A stretch of DNA of 34,178 bases from Anaerolineales bacterium (GCA_027053355.1 JALUDX010000135.1:1-34178), one strand, 5' to 3'; shown: positions 9,016 through 19,303, numbered from the stretch's first letter. The notes: generated by a model not told the origin, from the sequence alone. Translations and numbers: made by a program.

Positions 9016-9951
9016 ATGGCAAAGGTTTCGATTATCGGCGCCGGTATGACCGGCTCGACCACGGCACATTGGCTGGCAGAGCGGGAAATTGCTGATATTG
9101 TGCTGGTTGACATCATCGAAGGTATGCCCCAGGGCAAGGCGTTGGATTTGACCGAGGCCATGCCGGTTATCGGCAAAGACGCCAAGATTTTCGGAAGCAA
9201 CGATTATGCAGACACCAAAGGCTCTGACATTGTGATCATCACCGCTGGCCTGCCGCGCAAGCCGGGAATGAGCCGCGACGACCTGCTGGTGACCAACGCT
9301 AAAATCGTGGCCGACGTGGCGCGCAAAACCTTAGAGCAATCCCCCGACGCCATCTACATCGTGTTGACCAACCCGCTGGACGTGATGACCTACCTGACCT
9401 GGAAGGTCACGGGCCTGCCCACTTACCGCGTGGTCGGCCAGGCGGGCATCCTCGATTCCGCCCGGATGCGCGCCTTCGTGGCCATGGAAACCGGCGTGAG
9501 CGTCGAAAACATCCACTGCTATGTGCTCGGTGGCCATGGCGACGACATGGTGCCCCTGACGCGGCATTCCAACATAGCGGGGGTGCCCCTGTACAAATAC
9601 TTGCCAGAAGACAAACTGGCGGCCATCGTCGAGCGCACCCGCAAGGGCGGCGGCGAAATCGTGGGCCTGCTGAAGAAAGGGAGCGCCTTCTACGCTCCCT
9701 CCGCAGCCCTGGCCCAGATGGCCGAGGCCATCCTCAAAGGCAAAAACCTCATCGTGCCCGCCACCGCTTACCTGGATGGTGAATATGGGATGCACGACAT
9801 CTTCATTGGCGTGCCCACCATGCTTGGCCGCAAAGGCGTCGAGAAGGTCATTGAATACGAACTCAACGACGAGGAAATGGCGGCCTTCCAGAAGTCGGCG
9901 GCTCATGTGAAATCCAACGTCGCAAAACTCAGCGAATTCGGCCTGCTTTAA
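9016..9951 (+). CDS. mdh: Malate dehydrogenase (LDH-like type)
   Basis: MAKVSIIGAGMTGSTTAHWLAER, VLVDIIEGMPQGKALDLTEAMP, IITAGLPRKPGMSRDDLL, VLTNPLDVMTYL, CYVLGGHGDDMVPL; RBS gaggaggca before ATG 9016. Confidence 0.95.
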   Translation: MAKVSIIGAGMTGSTTAHWLAEREIADIVLVDIIEGMPQGKALDLTEAMPVIGKDAKIFGSNDYADTKGSDIVIITAGLPRKPGMSRDDLLVTNAKIVADVARKTLEQSPDAIYIVLTNPLDVMTYLTWKVTGLPTYRVVGQAGILDSARMRAFVAMETGVSVENIHCYVLGGHGDDMVPLTRHSNIAGVPLYKYLPEDKLAAIVERTRKGGGEIVGLLKKGSAFYAPSAALAQMAEAILKGKNLIVPATAYLDGEYGMHDIFIGVPTMLGRKGVEKVIEYELNDEEMAAFQKSAAHVKSNVAKLSEFGLL

Positions 9952-9957
9952 ATCGCC

Positions 9958-9990
9958 ACGGGAAGGGCAATCACCGCCCTTCCCGTTTTT
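9958..9990 (+). terminator. Rho-independent terminator-like hairpin after mdh
   Basis: ACGGGAAGGGC-aatcacc-GCCCTTCCCGTTTTT. Confidence 0.85.
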
Positions 9991-10014
9991 CAACTTTCTC
10001 CAAGGAGGCATTTC

Positions 10015-11310
10015 ATGCTGCTCAAAGACCGTTTGGCCCAAATCATCCCCGATTGGCGCGCGCGCCAACGTAAATTGGCCAAAGAACACGGCGACGTGGT
10101 CGTAGATCAGGTGCACATGCGCCAAATTTTGGGCGGGATGCGGGGCGTCAAAGCCTTGGTGACGGACATTTCGTACGTCGACCCTTACGAAGGCATCCGC
10201 TTCCGCGGGCACACCATTCCTGAAGTTTTGGCTCACTTGCCTAAGCCCAAAGACGGCACTATGCCTTACGTGGGCGGCCTGTATTGGTTGCTGCTGGTGG
10301 GTGAATATCCTACCGAAGAGGAAGCCCTCTCGGTGGAGGCAGAATGGAAGAAGCGCGGCGAGGTGCCGCAGCACGTGTTCGACATGCTCAAAGCCTTGCC
10401 CAAAGATACCCACCCGATGACCATGTTCGCGGCCGCAGTGTTGGCCTTGCAGCCGGATTCTATCTTTGCCAAGCGCTACAAAGAAGGCCTGAAGAAGACC
10501 GATTTTTGGGATCCGATGTTGGAAGACGTGCTCAACCTGACCGCGAAACTCCCGGCCATTGCCGCTTACATCTACCGCCTGAAGTACAAAGACGGCAAGT
10601 TCATCCCCGCCGACCCTGACCTGGATTGGGGCGCGAATTTCGCGCACATGATGGGTGTGGAAAATCCCGAGTACAAGGATCTCAGCCGCCTGTATTTCAT
10701 CCTCCACTCGGACCATGAGAGCGGTAACGTGAGCGCCCACACCACTTACTTGGTTTCGTCCGCGCTGTCGGATATTTACTACGCGTTCTCCGCGGCCATG
10801 GACGGCCTGGCCGGCCCATTGCACGGTCTGGCGAACCAGAACTGCCTCTATTGGCTCAAGGGCGTGATGGAAGAATTTGGCGGCGTGCCCACCCACGAGC
10901 AAATGCGCAAATATGCGTGGGACACGCTGAACAGCGGCCAGGTGATTCCGGGTTACGGCCACGCGGTGCTCCGCCGTACCGACCCCCGTTACAAAGCCCA
11001 GTTCGAGTTCGCGTTGGAGCACATGCCCGACGACGCGCTCTTCCAGACCGCCAAGGTGGCTTACGAGGTCATCCCCGAGGTGCTGAAAGAGCACGGCAAG
11101 GCCAAGAACCCGTGGCCCAACGTGGACGCGTTGAGCGGCACGTTGCAGCAGCACTACGGTGTGGTGGAATCCGACTTCTACACCGTGATGTTTGGTGTGG
11201 GCCGCGCGTTGGGCGTCACGGCCAACACGGTTTGGGCGCGGGCCTTGGGGCACCCCATCGAGCGTCCCAAGTCGGTGACCACCGCGATGCTGGAAGAGAT
11301 GCTCAAATAA
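10015..11310 (+). CDS. gltA: Citrate synthase, eukaryotic (mitochondrial)-like subtype
   Basis: EGIRFRGHTIPEVL, FAHMMG, LHSDHESGNVSAHTTYLVSSALSD, GLAGPLHGLANQ, VIPGYGHAVLRRTDPRY; RBS aaggagg upstream. Confidence 0.92.
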   Translation: MLLKDRLAQIIPDWRARQRKLAKEHGDVVVDQVHMRQILGGMRGVKALVTDISYVDPYEGIRFRGHTIPEVLAHLPKPKDGTMPYVGGLYWLLLVGEYPTEEEALSVEAEWKKRGEVPQHVFDMLKALPKDTHPMTMFAAAVLALQPDSIFAKRYKEGLKKTDFWDPMLEDVLNLTAKLPAIAAYIYRLKYKDGKFIPADPDLDWGANFAHMMGVENPEYKDLSRLYFILHSDHESGNVSAHTTYLVSSALSDIYYAFSAAMDGLAGPLHGLANQNCLYWLKGVMEEFGGVPTHEQMRKYAWDTLNSGQVIPGYGHAVLRRTDPRYKAQFEFALEHMPDDALFQTAKVAYEVIPEVLKEHGKAKNPWPNVDALSGTLQQHYGVVESDFYTVMFGVGRALGVTANTVWARALGHPIERPKSVTTAMLEEMLK

Positions 11311-11335
11311 CCCTGCCCCACCTCACCTCACCTGT

Positions 11336-11368
11336 AAAGAGCGCATCCGAACGATGCGCTCTTTTTTT
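11336..11368 (+). terminator. Rho-independent terminator after gltA
   Basis: AAAGAGCGCATC-CGAAC-GATGCGCTCTTTTTTT. Confidence 0.9.
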
Positions 11369-11523
11369 GTCGGCAGCCAAAGAGAAACCACAGAAAACGC
11401 AGAGAAGGTGCCGAGAACACAGAAGGGGAAGTCTGGCTACTTGGTTTTACTGCAGCGCTTTAATATCCGCTGGCAGTTCCCCGCATTTCAGATCGCGCGA
11501 CGAACTTGGGGTACAATAAGGCC

Positions 11524-12801
11524 ATGCTCCTCTTAGGCCAATGGCACAATTACGACCTCAAAATTAGCGTGCGCGAGCATGAGCGCAGCCTGACGGTGAG
11601 CGCCATGTGGGAAGGCGGCCTTTTCACCGCGGCATACGAAGGCGGCGGCAGGCCGCGCACGTTCATTACCCAGGGCACGGTGTACCGCCGCGCGCTGGAT
11701 GGCCGCATGTTGGCCAAATGGCGCCCCGCGGGGGCGCAGCGGCAGCGGCGTTGGCTGACCCAAGACGAGGCGCTGCAAATGGAAGCCCGCGCCCGCGGTT
11801 TGGTGCAGGCTGTGTACGACGACTTGCAGCGCGGTGTGCTGCAGACCAACGTGCCCCTCCCCCCTTTGGGGCACACCCTTTTTCAGCGGGCTATCGCCTG
11901 GGATGAAGCGCGCTCCCGGGCTGACGCGCGGCGTTATCGGGCAATCTACCTTCCCATCGGCATTTTGCCGCCCGACCAGTACAGCGCTATCGTGTTGCAG
12001 GCCACTCTGGGCTGCTCGTTCAACACCTGCACCTTCTGCACTTTCTACCGGGATCGCCCCTTCCGCATTAAATCGCCCGAGGAATTTCGCAGTCACGCCG
12101 AGGCTGTCAAAGATTTCTTGGGGGAAGGCATTTACCTGCGGCAAGGCGTCTTTTTAGGCGATGCCAATGCTTTGGTCGTGCCGATGCGTCGTCTTCTTCC
12201 CCTTTTGGAGGTTGCTAACCAGGTTTTCCCCGCGGCTTGGGGAAGCATCGGCCGGCCCGCCAGCCGCGCGGATGGCGGGATGGCTACGCACCAGAGCGCC
12301 TGGGGCGGGATTTATGCTTTTTTGGATGGTTTTAGTGGGGAGAAGAAAGGGGTGAATGACTATGCGAAATTGGCCTCGCTGGGGCTCAAGCGGATCTACA
12401 TCGGCATGGAAAGCGGGCACGAGCCGCTGTTGCGCTTCCTCGACAAGCCCGGCACGCCAAAGGACGTGCTGCACACCGTCCAGGCCATGAAGGACGGCGG
12501 GGTCGCCGTGGGCGTGATCGTGCTGGTGGGCGCGGGCGGCCATTTCTACGCCGACGCGCACGTCCGCGATACCATCGCCCTGATCAACGCCATGCCCCTC
12601 GACAGCCACGACATCATCTACTTCTCCGAACTGGTCGTTACCGACGACATGCCCTACGCCCAGCAGGCCGCGGCAGCCAACTTGCGCCCCCTCACCCACC
12701 GGGAATGCCAGGCGCAAGAAGCCGCCATCCGCGCCGGGCTCCGTTTCCGCGGCAGCAAGCCCCGCATTAGCCGCTACGACATCCGTGAATTTGTGTACTA
12801 A
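11524..12801 (+). CDS. Radical SAM protein
   Basis: CSFNTCTFCTFYRDRPFR (Cx4Cx2C cluster motif), YIGMESGHEPLLRFLDKPGTPKDVLHTVQAMK, VGVIVLVGAGG. Confidence 0.85.
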   Translation: MLLLGQWHNYDLKISVREHERSLTVSAMWEGGLFTAAYEGGGRPRTFITQGTVYRRALDGRMLAKWRPAGAQRQRRWLTQDEALQMEARARGLVQAVYDDLQRGVLQTNVPLPPLGHTLFQRAIAWDEARSRADARRYRAIYLPIGILPPDQYSAIVLQATLGCSFNTCTFCTFYRDRPFRIKSPEEFRSHAEAVKDFLGEGIYLRQGVFLGDANALVVPMRRLLPLLEVANQVFPAAWGSIGRPASRADGGMATHQSAWGGIYAFLDGFSGEKKGVNDYAKLASLGLKRIYIGMESGHEPLLRFLDKPGTPKDVLHTVQAMKDGGVAVGVIVLVGAGGHFYADAHVRDTIALINAMPLDSHDIIYFSELVVTDDMPYAQQAAAANLRPLTHRECQAQEAAIRAGLRFRGSKPRISRYDIREFVY

Positions 12802-12828
12802 CCACCCCACCCGCGAGGATTGCCCGCC

Positions 12829-14196
12829 ATGGAAGCCACCACCATGCAAAGCCTGACCTTCCAACGCCAACGCATCGAAACCGCGCTGGAACAAGGCCGC
12901 ATCCAAGACGCCATCGCCATCCTGCTCACCCTGCATCCCGCAGACCGGGCGGACGTCTTCGAAGAACTGGACGAACCCGAACGCCGCACGCTGCTGGCGC
13001 ATTTAGACATCGCGACCATCGCCGACCTGCTGGAAGAAATGGAGGACGAAGAGGCCGCGGAAACCGCGGAAGAAATCCCCACCGAGCGGCTGGCCGAAGT
13101 GCTGGACGAAATGGAGCCCGACGAAGCCGCGGACCTGCTGGGCGACCTGCCGCCCGAACAAGCCGCGGAGGCGCTGGCCGAGATGGAAGACGCGGACGAG
13201 GTGCGCCCCCTGTTGCTCTACCCCGACGAAACCGCGGGCGGCCTGATGACCACCACTTACGTCGCCCTCCGCCGCCAGACCACAGCAGCCCAGGCCATCG
13301 ACTTCCTGCGCCAGATCAGCGACCGCGCGGAGATCCCCTTCTACCTCTTCGTGGTGGACAAAGAGCGCCGCCTGGTTGGCGTGGTCGACCTGCGCGACCT
13401 GCTGGCCGTTTCGCCCGACACCGTGATGGAAGACATCATGGATCCCGATGTCATTTACGTCACCGCGGGCACCGACCAGGAAGAAGTGGCCCGGGTGATG
13501 GTCAAATACGACCTGGCTGCGTTGCCCGTGGTCGACGCCAAAAAGCGGCTGGTCGGCGTGATCACCTACGACGACATCGTCGACGTGCTGGAAGAAGAAG
13601 CCACCGAAGACATCTACCACCTGGCCAGCGTCTCCGACGAAGATTTAGACCCCGAAAGCCCGGTGCTGGAACAAATCAAAGGCCGCCTGCCCTGGCTGTA
13701 TCTCAACACGCTGACTGCGCTGTTTGCCTCGTGGGTGATCAGCCATTTCGAAGACATCATCGCTCAGGCCGCGGTGCTGGCGCTCTTCCAGTCGGTGGTA
13801 GCCGGGCAAGGCGGCAACACCGCCAGCCAAAACGTGGCCATGACCGTGCGCGCCATCGCCTTGGGGAAGATTTCTCCCCGCGCGCTGCTCCGGGCACTGT
13901 GGAGGCAGTTCGTCACCGGTCTGATGTTAGGCGTGCTGGTGGGCGTCGTGGTCGGCATAGGCGTGTATTTTTGGCGGGGCAACCTCTACTTGAGCCTGGT
14001 TTTGGCCCTGGCGCTCATCGGCAACCTGAGCGTGGGCTCCATCGTGGGCGTGCTGGTGCCGTTGGCGTTGGAAGCCGTGGGCATAGACCCTGCCCTGGCC
14101 TCTTCCATCCTGGTCACCGCGGTCACCGATGCCAGCGGGTTCTTCATCTTTCTCACCTTAGCAGCGCACTTTTTGAGCAAAATCATGGGCGCGTGA
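12829..14196 (+). CDS. mgtE: Magnesium transporter MgtE
   Basis: MgtE_N repeats (LHPADRADVFEELDEPERR...), two CBS domains, TM domain with ASNT-type loop (VVAGQGGNTASQNVAMTVRAIALG) and DASGFFIFLTLA. Confidence 0.93.
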   Translation: MEATTMQSLTFQRQRIETALEQGRIQDAIAILLTLHPADRADVFEELDEPERRTLLAHLDIATIADLLEEMEDEEAAETAEEIPTERLAEVLDEMEPDEAADLLGDLPPEQAAEALAEMEDADEVRPLLLYPDETAGGLMTTTYVALRRQTTAAQAIDFLRQISDRAEIPFYLFVVDKERRLVGVVDLRDLLAVSPDTVMEDIMDPDVIYVTAGTDQEEVARVMVKYDLAALPVVDAKKRLVGVITYDDIVDVLEEEATEDIYHLASVSDEDLDPESPVLEQIKGRLPWLYLNTLTALFASWVISHFEDIIAQAAVLALFQSVVAGQGGNTASQNVAMTVRAIALGKISPRALLRALWRQFVTGLMLGVLVGVVVGIGVYFWRGNLYLSLVLALALIGNLSVGSIVGVLVPLALEAVGIDPALASSILVTAVTDASGFFIFLTLAAHFLSKIMGA

Positions 14197-14269
14197 TCCA
14201 AATTTAGGATTTGCGAATCGCCAATCGCCAATCGCAAATCGCTAATCTCCGATCCATCGGGAGGCAACC

Positions 14270-14794
14270 ATGAAACTCACAGGCAAACGCGTGGGCGTGC
14301 TGGTCGAAGAAGGTTTCGAAGACCTGGAGTTTTGGGTTCCGGTGATGCGGCTGCGCGAAGAAGGCGCAGAGGTGGTCGTCATTGGCACGGGGCGACAACC
14401 CGTGTTCAAGGGGAAGCACTGCTTAGAAGCCCGGCCCGACGTCACCGCCGAGCAGGTCAGCGCCGAAGGGTTGGATGGCCTGGTGGTGCCCGGGGGCTGG
14501 GGCCCCGACAAACTGCGGCGTTTCGACGCGGTACTCGACCTGGTGCGCACCATGCACGCGCAGGGCAAGGTCATTGCCAGCATTTGCCACGGCGGGTGGG
14601 TGCTGGCCTCCGCGGGCATCGTGCGCGGGCGCAAAGCCACCGGCTCGCGCGGCATTCGCGACGACCTGCAAAACGCAGGCGCCCAGTGGGTCGACGCGCC
14701 CGCGTTCCGAGAAGGCAACCTGGTTTGGGGACGGGTGGTCGCCGACATCCCGGCCTTTTGCCGTGAACTGGTCGCCGCGCTCAGTGAAGCATGA
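14270..14794 (+). CDS. DJ-1/PfpI family protein (type 1 glutamine amidotransferase-like)
   Basis: KRVGVLVEEGFEDLEFWVPVMRLREEGAEVVVIGT, GLVVPGGWGPDKLR, VIASICHGGWVLASAGIVRGRKATG. Confidence 0.92.
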   Translation: MKLTGKRVGVLVEEGFEDLEFWVPVMRLREEGAEVVVIGTGRQPVFKGKHCLEARPDVTAEQVSAEGLDGLVVPGGWGPDKLRRFDAVLDLVRTMHAQGKVIASICHGGWVLASAGIVRGRKATGSRGIRDDLQNAGAQWVDAPAFREGNLVWGRVVADIPAFCRELVAALSEA

Positions 14795-14811
14795 CCCGCT
14801 TCCGCTTGTCG

Positions 14812-14829
14812 TTAACCCAACTTTAACCC
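14812..14829 (+). promoter_or_regulatory. Candidate PHO-box-like direct repeat upstream of pstC
   Basis: TTAACCC at 14812-14818 and 14823-14829, exactly 11 bp apart; TAGAAT -10-like hexamer at 14850-14855. Confidence 0.4.
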
Positions 14830-14984
14830 CCAGCCGCGCCATCTCTTGATAGAATAAATCGCAAATGCGGGGGGCGGGAGACAGGATGGCGGCGGAGGTG
14901 AGGCGCGTCTCGCCCCCGCATTGCCTTTCAGCGTCTTCGCGCCTCTCTTTCCGCTCATCTTTCAAACGATTCAGCGACCTTCTC

Positions 14985-15962
14985 ATGCAACCGACCTCTT
15001 CTTCATCCTGGCGGAAACGCCTGGCCTACTACTTCAAACACGGCGACGTCCTTTGGTGGACGCTCCTTACCCTTTCCGTCGGCGTGGTGCTCGTGCTGGT
15101 GCTCTGGATTGCCTGGCAACTGTGGGTGCAATCCGCAGCAGCACGGCACGCTTTCGGCTGGCAATTCATTTGGCCGTGGGCTAAGCCCGTCTGGAACCCC
15201 GCGTTAGACAAATTCCAGGCTTGGCCGGCCATCTACGGCTCGCTGATCACCGCAGCGATTGCCTTGGTGCTGGCCGTGCCCTTGGCCGTGGGCATTGCCA
15301 TCTTCCTCTCAGAATTGGCGCCCGAATGGCTGCGCGCGCCGCTCAACTACATGGTTGAAATGCTGGCCGCCATTCCCAGCGTGGTGTACGGCCTGTGGGG
15401 CATCTATGTGTTCCTGCCATTGGTGGTCGTCCCCTTGGGCAAGGCGTTAGCACCTTTGGGGGAGATTCCCGGGCTGGGCGTCTTTTTCCGCGGCCCGGTG
15501 CCCGCCTCGGGTTTTAGCCGGTTGGGTGCGGCCTTGGTGCTGGTGATCATGATTTTGCCCACCATCGCCGCGGTCAGCCGCGACGTGCTGCAAGCCATCC
15601 CCCGCAGCCAACGAGAAGCCGCGCTGGCCTTGGGCGCCACCCGCTGGGAAACCGTGTGGAAGGTGCTCCTCCCCTACGGGCAGAGCGGCATTTTGGGCGC
15701 CATCATCTTGGGTTTCGGCCGCGCCATTGGCGAAACCATGGCCGTGACCATGGTCATCGGCAACAGCGCGGGAGGCGGCTATTCCATTTTGCGGCCGGGG
15801 TACACCATGGCCAGCATCATCGCCAACGAATTTGCCGAAGCGGTCAGCGAAATGCACACCGCAGCCCTCATCGAGATTGGGCTGGTGCTCTTCGTGCTGA
15901 CCTTCCTCCTCAATGCCTTGGCCCGCTGGCTGGTGGTCAACAAAACCATCAAGCGGGCATAG
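14985..15962 (+). CDS. pstC: Phosphate ABC transporter permease PstC
   Basis: IYGSLITAAIALVLAVPLAVGIAIFLSELAP, ALGATRWETVWKVLLPYGQSGILGAIILGFGRAIGETMAVTMVIGN. Confidence 0.93.
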   Translation: MQPTSSSSWRKRLAYYFKHGDVLWWTLLTLSVGVVLVLVLWIAWQLWVQSAAARHAFGWQFIWPWAKPVWNPALDKFQAWPAIYGSLITAAIALVLAVPLAVGIAIFLSELAPEWLRAPLNYMVEMLAAIPSVVYGLWGIYVFLPLVVVPLGKALAPLGEIPGLGVFFRGPVPASGFSRLGAALVLVIMILPTIAAVSRDVLQAIPRSQREAALALGATRWETVWKVLLPYGQSGILGAIILGFGRAIGETMAVTMVIGNSAGGGYSILRPGYTMASIIANEFAEAVSEMHTAALIEIGLVLFVLTFLLNALARWLVVNKTIKRA

Positions 15963-15971
15963 CGAGGAACC

Positions 15972-16916
15972 ATGGCTCCTGAAAGCATTTACGCCCACGT
16001 GAACCTGCGCCGCAATTATCGGCGGCGGAAAATCCTCAACACGGTGATGCTCTCCCTCACCGGCGTAACCGTGGCCTTGGCCGTGCTGCCCTTGGTCTGG
16101 ATCACGGTGTACGTGCTGCTCAAAGGGGGGCGCTACCTCAATTTAGCCCTCTTCATCCACCTGCCCGCACCCATGGGGACGCCCGGCGGCGGGGTGCTGC
16201 ACGCCATCGAGGGCAGCCTGGTAATGGTGTTGCTGGCGTCACTGCTGGCCATTCCCGTGGCCTTGCTGGCCGCGTTTTACCTGCTGGCCCGGCCCAACAC
16301 CGCGGTAGCCCAGGCCGTGCGTTTCAGCACCGACATGCTGGCCGGCATCCCTTCCATCGTAGTCGGCTTGTTTGGCTACGCAGTCATCGTGGTCACCCAG
16401 AAGCACTATTCCGCCTTTGCCGGCGGCGTGGTTTTGGCCATCATCATGCTGCCGGTGGTGTTGCGCTCGGCCGAAGAAATGCTGAAACTGGTGCCGCCCG
16501 AAATGCGCGAAGGCGCCCTGGCCTTGGGCGCACCCGAATGGCGCGCTGCGCTGCGGGTGGTGTTGCCCGCGGCTATGGAAGGCATCGTCACCGGCGTGAT
16601 GTTGGGCATTGCCCGCGCGGTGGGCGAAACCGCGCCCCTGCTCTTCACCGCGCTGGGCAACGACCATTACGAAATCGGCCAGATCGTCCGCCAGGGATTG
16701 CACTACCACCAAAGCATGGGCCAGATTTTGGGGCAAATTTTCGGCCAGCCTGCCGACGCGCTTCCCCTCACCTTGTGGAAATACGCCCAGCAACCTTACC
16801 AGGAACGCGTCCAACTGGCCTGGGCGGTGGCTTTCGTATTGATGCTCTTCGCGTTGGGGCTCAACATCGCAGCCCGCGCCTGGCTGGCCTACCGCCGCCG
16901 CAAACTCTACGGCTAA
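15972..16916 (+). CDS. pstA: Phosphate ABC transporter permease PstA
   Basis: [61 protein letters not shown]. Confidence 0.93.
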   Translation: MAPESIYAHVNLRRNYRRRKILNTVMLSLTGVTVALAVLPLVWITVYVLLKGGRYLNLALFIHLPAPMGTPGGGVLHAIEGSLVMVLLASLLAIPVALLAAFYLLARPNTAVAQAVRFSTDMLAGIPSIVVGLFGYAVIVVTQKHYSAFAGGVVLAIIMLPVVLRSAEEMLKLVPPEMREGALALGAPEWRAALRVVLPAAMEGIVTGVMLGIARAVGETAPLLFTALGNDHYEIGQIVRQGLHYHQSMGQILGQIFGQPADALPLTLWKYAQQPYQERVQLAWAVAFVLMLFALGLNIAARAWLAYRRRKLYG

Positions 16917-16932
16917 ACGGAGGAAAAACCGG

Positions 16933-17757
16933 ATGACGCAACAACCCGTCGCCTTAAACCGCACCGACAAGCCGGCTGCCGTCGCCTCGGCCACCAAAAT
17001 GGTCATCCGTGGGGTGTCGGTTTATTACAAAACCTTCCGCGCCATCAAAAACGTCGACCTCCCCGTCTACGAAAACCGCATCACCGCCTTCATCGGCCCC
17101 TCGGGCTGCGGCAAGTCTACCCTGTTGCGCACCCTCAACCGGATGAACGACCTGATCCCCGGCGCGCGGGTGGAAGGGAAAGTGCTGCTGGACGGCGAAG
17201 ACATCTACGCGGCAGGGCAAGATGTGGTCGACATCCGCCGTCGGGTGGGCATGGTTTTTCAGCGGCCCAATCCCTTCCCGATGAGCGTGTATGACAACGT
17301 GGCTTTTGGCCTGCGGCTGCTGGGCATTCGCCAGAAGAGCATCCTCGACGAAGTGGTCGAACGCAGCCTGCGGGCGGCCGCACTGTGGGAACACGTGTGC
17401 GACAACCTGAACCAATCGGGCATGGCCCTTTCCGGCGGCCAGCAGCAGCGGCTGTGCATTGCCCGCGCCATCGCGGTGGAACCCGAAGTCATTCTGATGG
17501 ACGAGCCGACTTCAGCCCTCGACCCCATCGCCACCCTCACCATCGAAGATTTGCTGCAAACCCTCAAGGAGAACTTCACCATCGTCATCGTGACCCACAA
17601 CATGCAGCAGGCCGCGCGCATTTCCGACTACACCGCCTTCCTCAGCATGGACGACGACCGCGCCGGCTACCTGGTCGAATTCGGCCCCACAGTAGAACTT
17701 TTCACCAACCCCAAAGAAAAACTGACCGAAGATTACATCACCGGCCGCTTTGGGTAA
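16933..17757 (+). CDS. pstB: Phosphate ABC transporter ATP-binding protein PstB
   Basis: [97 protein letters not shown]. Confidence 0.96.
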   Translation: MTQQPVALNRTDKPAAVASATKMVIRGVSVYYKTFRAIKNVDLPVYENRITAFIGPSGCGKSTLLRTLNRMNDLIPGARVEGKVLLDGEDIYAAGQDVVDIRRRVGMVFQRPNPFPMSVYDNVAFGLRLLGIRQKSILDEVVERSLRAAALWEHVCDNLNQSGMALSGGQQQRLCIARAIAVEPEVILMDEPTSALDPIATLTIEDLLQTLKENFTIVIVTHNMQQAARISDYTAFLSMDDDRAGYLVEFGPTVELFTNPKEKLTEDYITGRFG

Positions 17758-17827
17758 CAGTCCGTCCTCTGCAAACGCCGCAGTTCCCCCGCTTGAACAG
17801 AGACTGCCCCCGAAAAAGGAGAACCCC

Positions 17828-18505
17828 ATGCCCCGTCAAGTGTTAGAAAGCGAAATTCAGAACCTCAAAAATCAGATTTTGCGTTTAGGCGATATGGTGC
17901 GGCAGGCCATGTTGGACGCCATCGAAGCCCTCAAGCACCGCGCTACCAACCGCGCGCGGCAAATTATTGCTGCCGATCAAGCGATCAACGCGCTGCGCTT
18001 CGATATCGAAAAGGCTGCTTTGGTGGTCATCGCCACTCAACAACCCTTGGCGCACGATTTACGTTTTTTGGCTTCGGTGTTGGATATTGCTGGGGAATTG
18101 GAGCGCATGGGTGACTATGCGAAAGGGATAGCGAAAATCAACATCCTCATGGGCGACAAGCCTTTGCTCAAGCCCCTCATCGACCTCCCCCGCATGGCTA
18201 ACATCACCGCCGATATGCTCCAGGCCGCGCTGCAAGCCTTCGTCAACGACGACGCGGAAACCGCCGCTGCCATCCCCCGCCGCGACGATGAGGTAGACGG
18301 CCTCTACAACCAGATTTACCGCGAACTCATCACCTTCATGATTCAAGACCCCAAAACCATCGACCAGGCCAACTACCTGCTCTGGGCAGCCCACAACGTG
18401 GAGCGCATGGCCGACCGGGTGACCAACATCTGCGAACGCACCATTTTCACCGCCTCAGGCGAAATCGTAGAACTGGACACCGACGAGAACGGCAACGCGC
18501 GATAG
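17828..18505 (+). CDS. phoU: Phosphate signalling complex protein PhoU
   Basis: LRLGDMVRQAMLDAIEAL, ATQQPLAHDLRFLASVLDIAGELERMGDYAKGIAKI, AHNVERMADRVTNICERTIF. Confidence 0.95.
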   Translation: MPRQVLESEIQNLKNQILRLGDMVRQAMLDAIEALKHRATNRARQIIAADQAINALRFDIEKAALVVIATQQPLAHDLRFLASVLDIAGELERMGDYAKGIAKINILMGDKPLLKPLIDLPRMANITADMLQAALQAFVNDDAETAAAIPRRDDEVDGLYNQIYRELITFMIQDPKTIDQANYLLWAAHNVERMADRVTNICERTIFTASGEIVELDTDENGNAR

Positions 18506-18523
18506 AAAAAGGGGATGCGAGAT

Positions 18524-19303
18524 TTACCCCGCGCAGACTTCAGCCCAAAAGGAGCGCACCGCCTGGGCTACCATTTCAGGCTGTTCTAACATCACCATGT
18601 GCCCCGCGGCTTCTACGGTGACCAACCGGCTGCGGGGCAACTTCTCCCGCAGGAAAAACGCCGCGCTCAACGGCATCATCTTGTCCAGCACACCATGCAC
18701 GATCAACGCGGGCACGTCGATGGCGGGCAGGTCGGCACGCGCGTCGAACCGGTCGCAAGCCAAGAAGTCGTTGTGCACCACGGTGTGGCGGGTTTCCAAC
18801 ATCCGCCGTGCGGCCAGTTCCCGCAGGCGGGGCGACGCCTGGGGGGCAAAAGACCATTTGACGATGCTTTTCACCGCCGCGGGGAAGGCCGCTTCATGGG
18901 CTGTGCTTTCCAGCAGGCGAGGGTTGACCGGCAAGCGCGCTCCCGTTCCCACCAAACCCAGCGCAGCGACCTTTTCAGGCTGCTCGCGCACCAGCGCTAA
19001 CACGATTGCGCCGCCCATGCTGTGCCCCACCCACAGCGCAGGCGGGAGCCCCAACCCCTCGGCCCAAGCCGCGAGGCCGCGGGCATACTCTTCGATGCGC
19101 TGTGCGCCGACGCCCTCGCTGCGGCCATGGCCGGGCAAATCCACCGCCAGGGTGCGCACGCCGGGCAAACGGCGCAACGGGGGCGGCCAATGCAAATGAT
19201 TCCCGCCAGCGCCGTGCACCAACACCACGGGGCAATCCGCTCCGCCCACGGCGAGGCGCAAGTCAGCCTCGGTGTAATACAAACCACGCCATTGGGGCAT
19301 CAT
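18524..19303 (-). CDS. Alpha/beta hydrolase
   Basis: VVLVHGAGGNHLHW, AVDLPGHGRSEG, LWVGHSMGGAIVLAL (GHSMGG nucleophile elbow), PALIVHGVLDKMMPL, EAAGHMVMLEQPE. Confidence 0.92.
   Translation of the reverse strand: MMPQWRGLYYTEADLRLAVGGADCPVVLVHGAGGNHLHWPPPLRRLPGVRTLAVDLPGHGRSEGVGAQRIEEYARGLAAWAEGLGLPPALWVGHSMGGAIVLALVREQPEKVAALGLVGTGARLPVNPRLLESTAHEAAFPAAVKSIVKWSFAPQASPRLRELAARRMLETRHTVVHNDFLACDRFDARADLPAIDVPALIVHGVLDKMMPLSAAFFLREKLPRSRLVTVEAAGHMVMLEQPEMVAQAVRSFWAEVCAG

Noticed and set aside
9331-11253. 640-aa minus-strand ORF opposite mdh/gltA
   Set aside because: Antisense shadow ORF over two well-supported genes; His/Gly/Val/Gln-rich composition typical of high-GC antisense frames, no recognisable domain.
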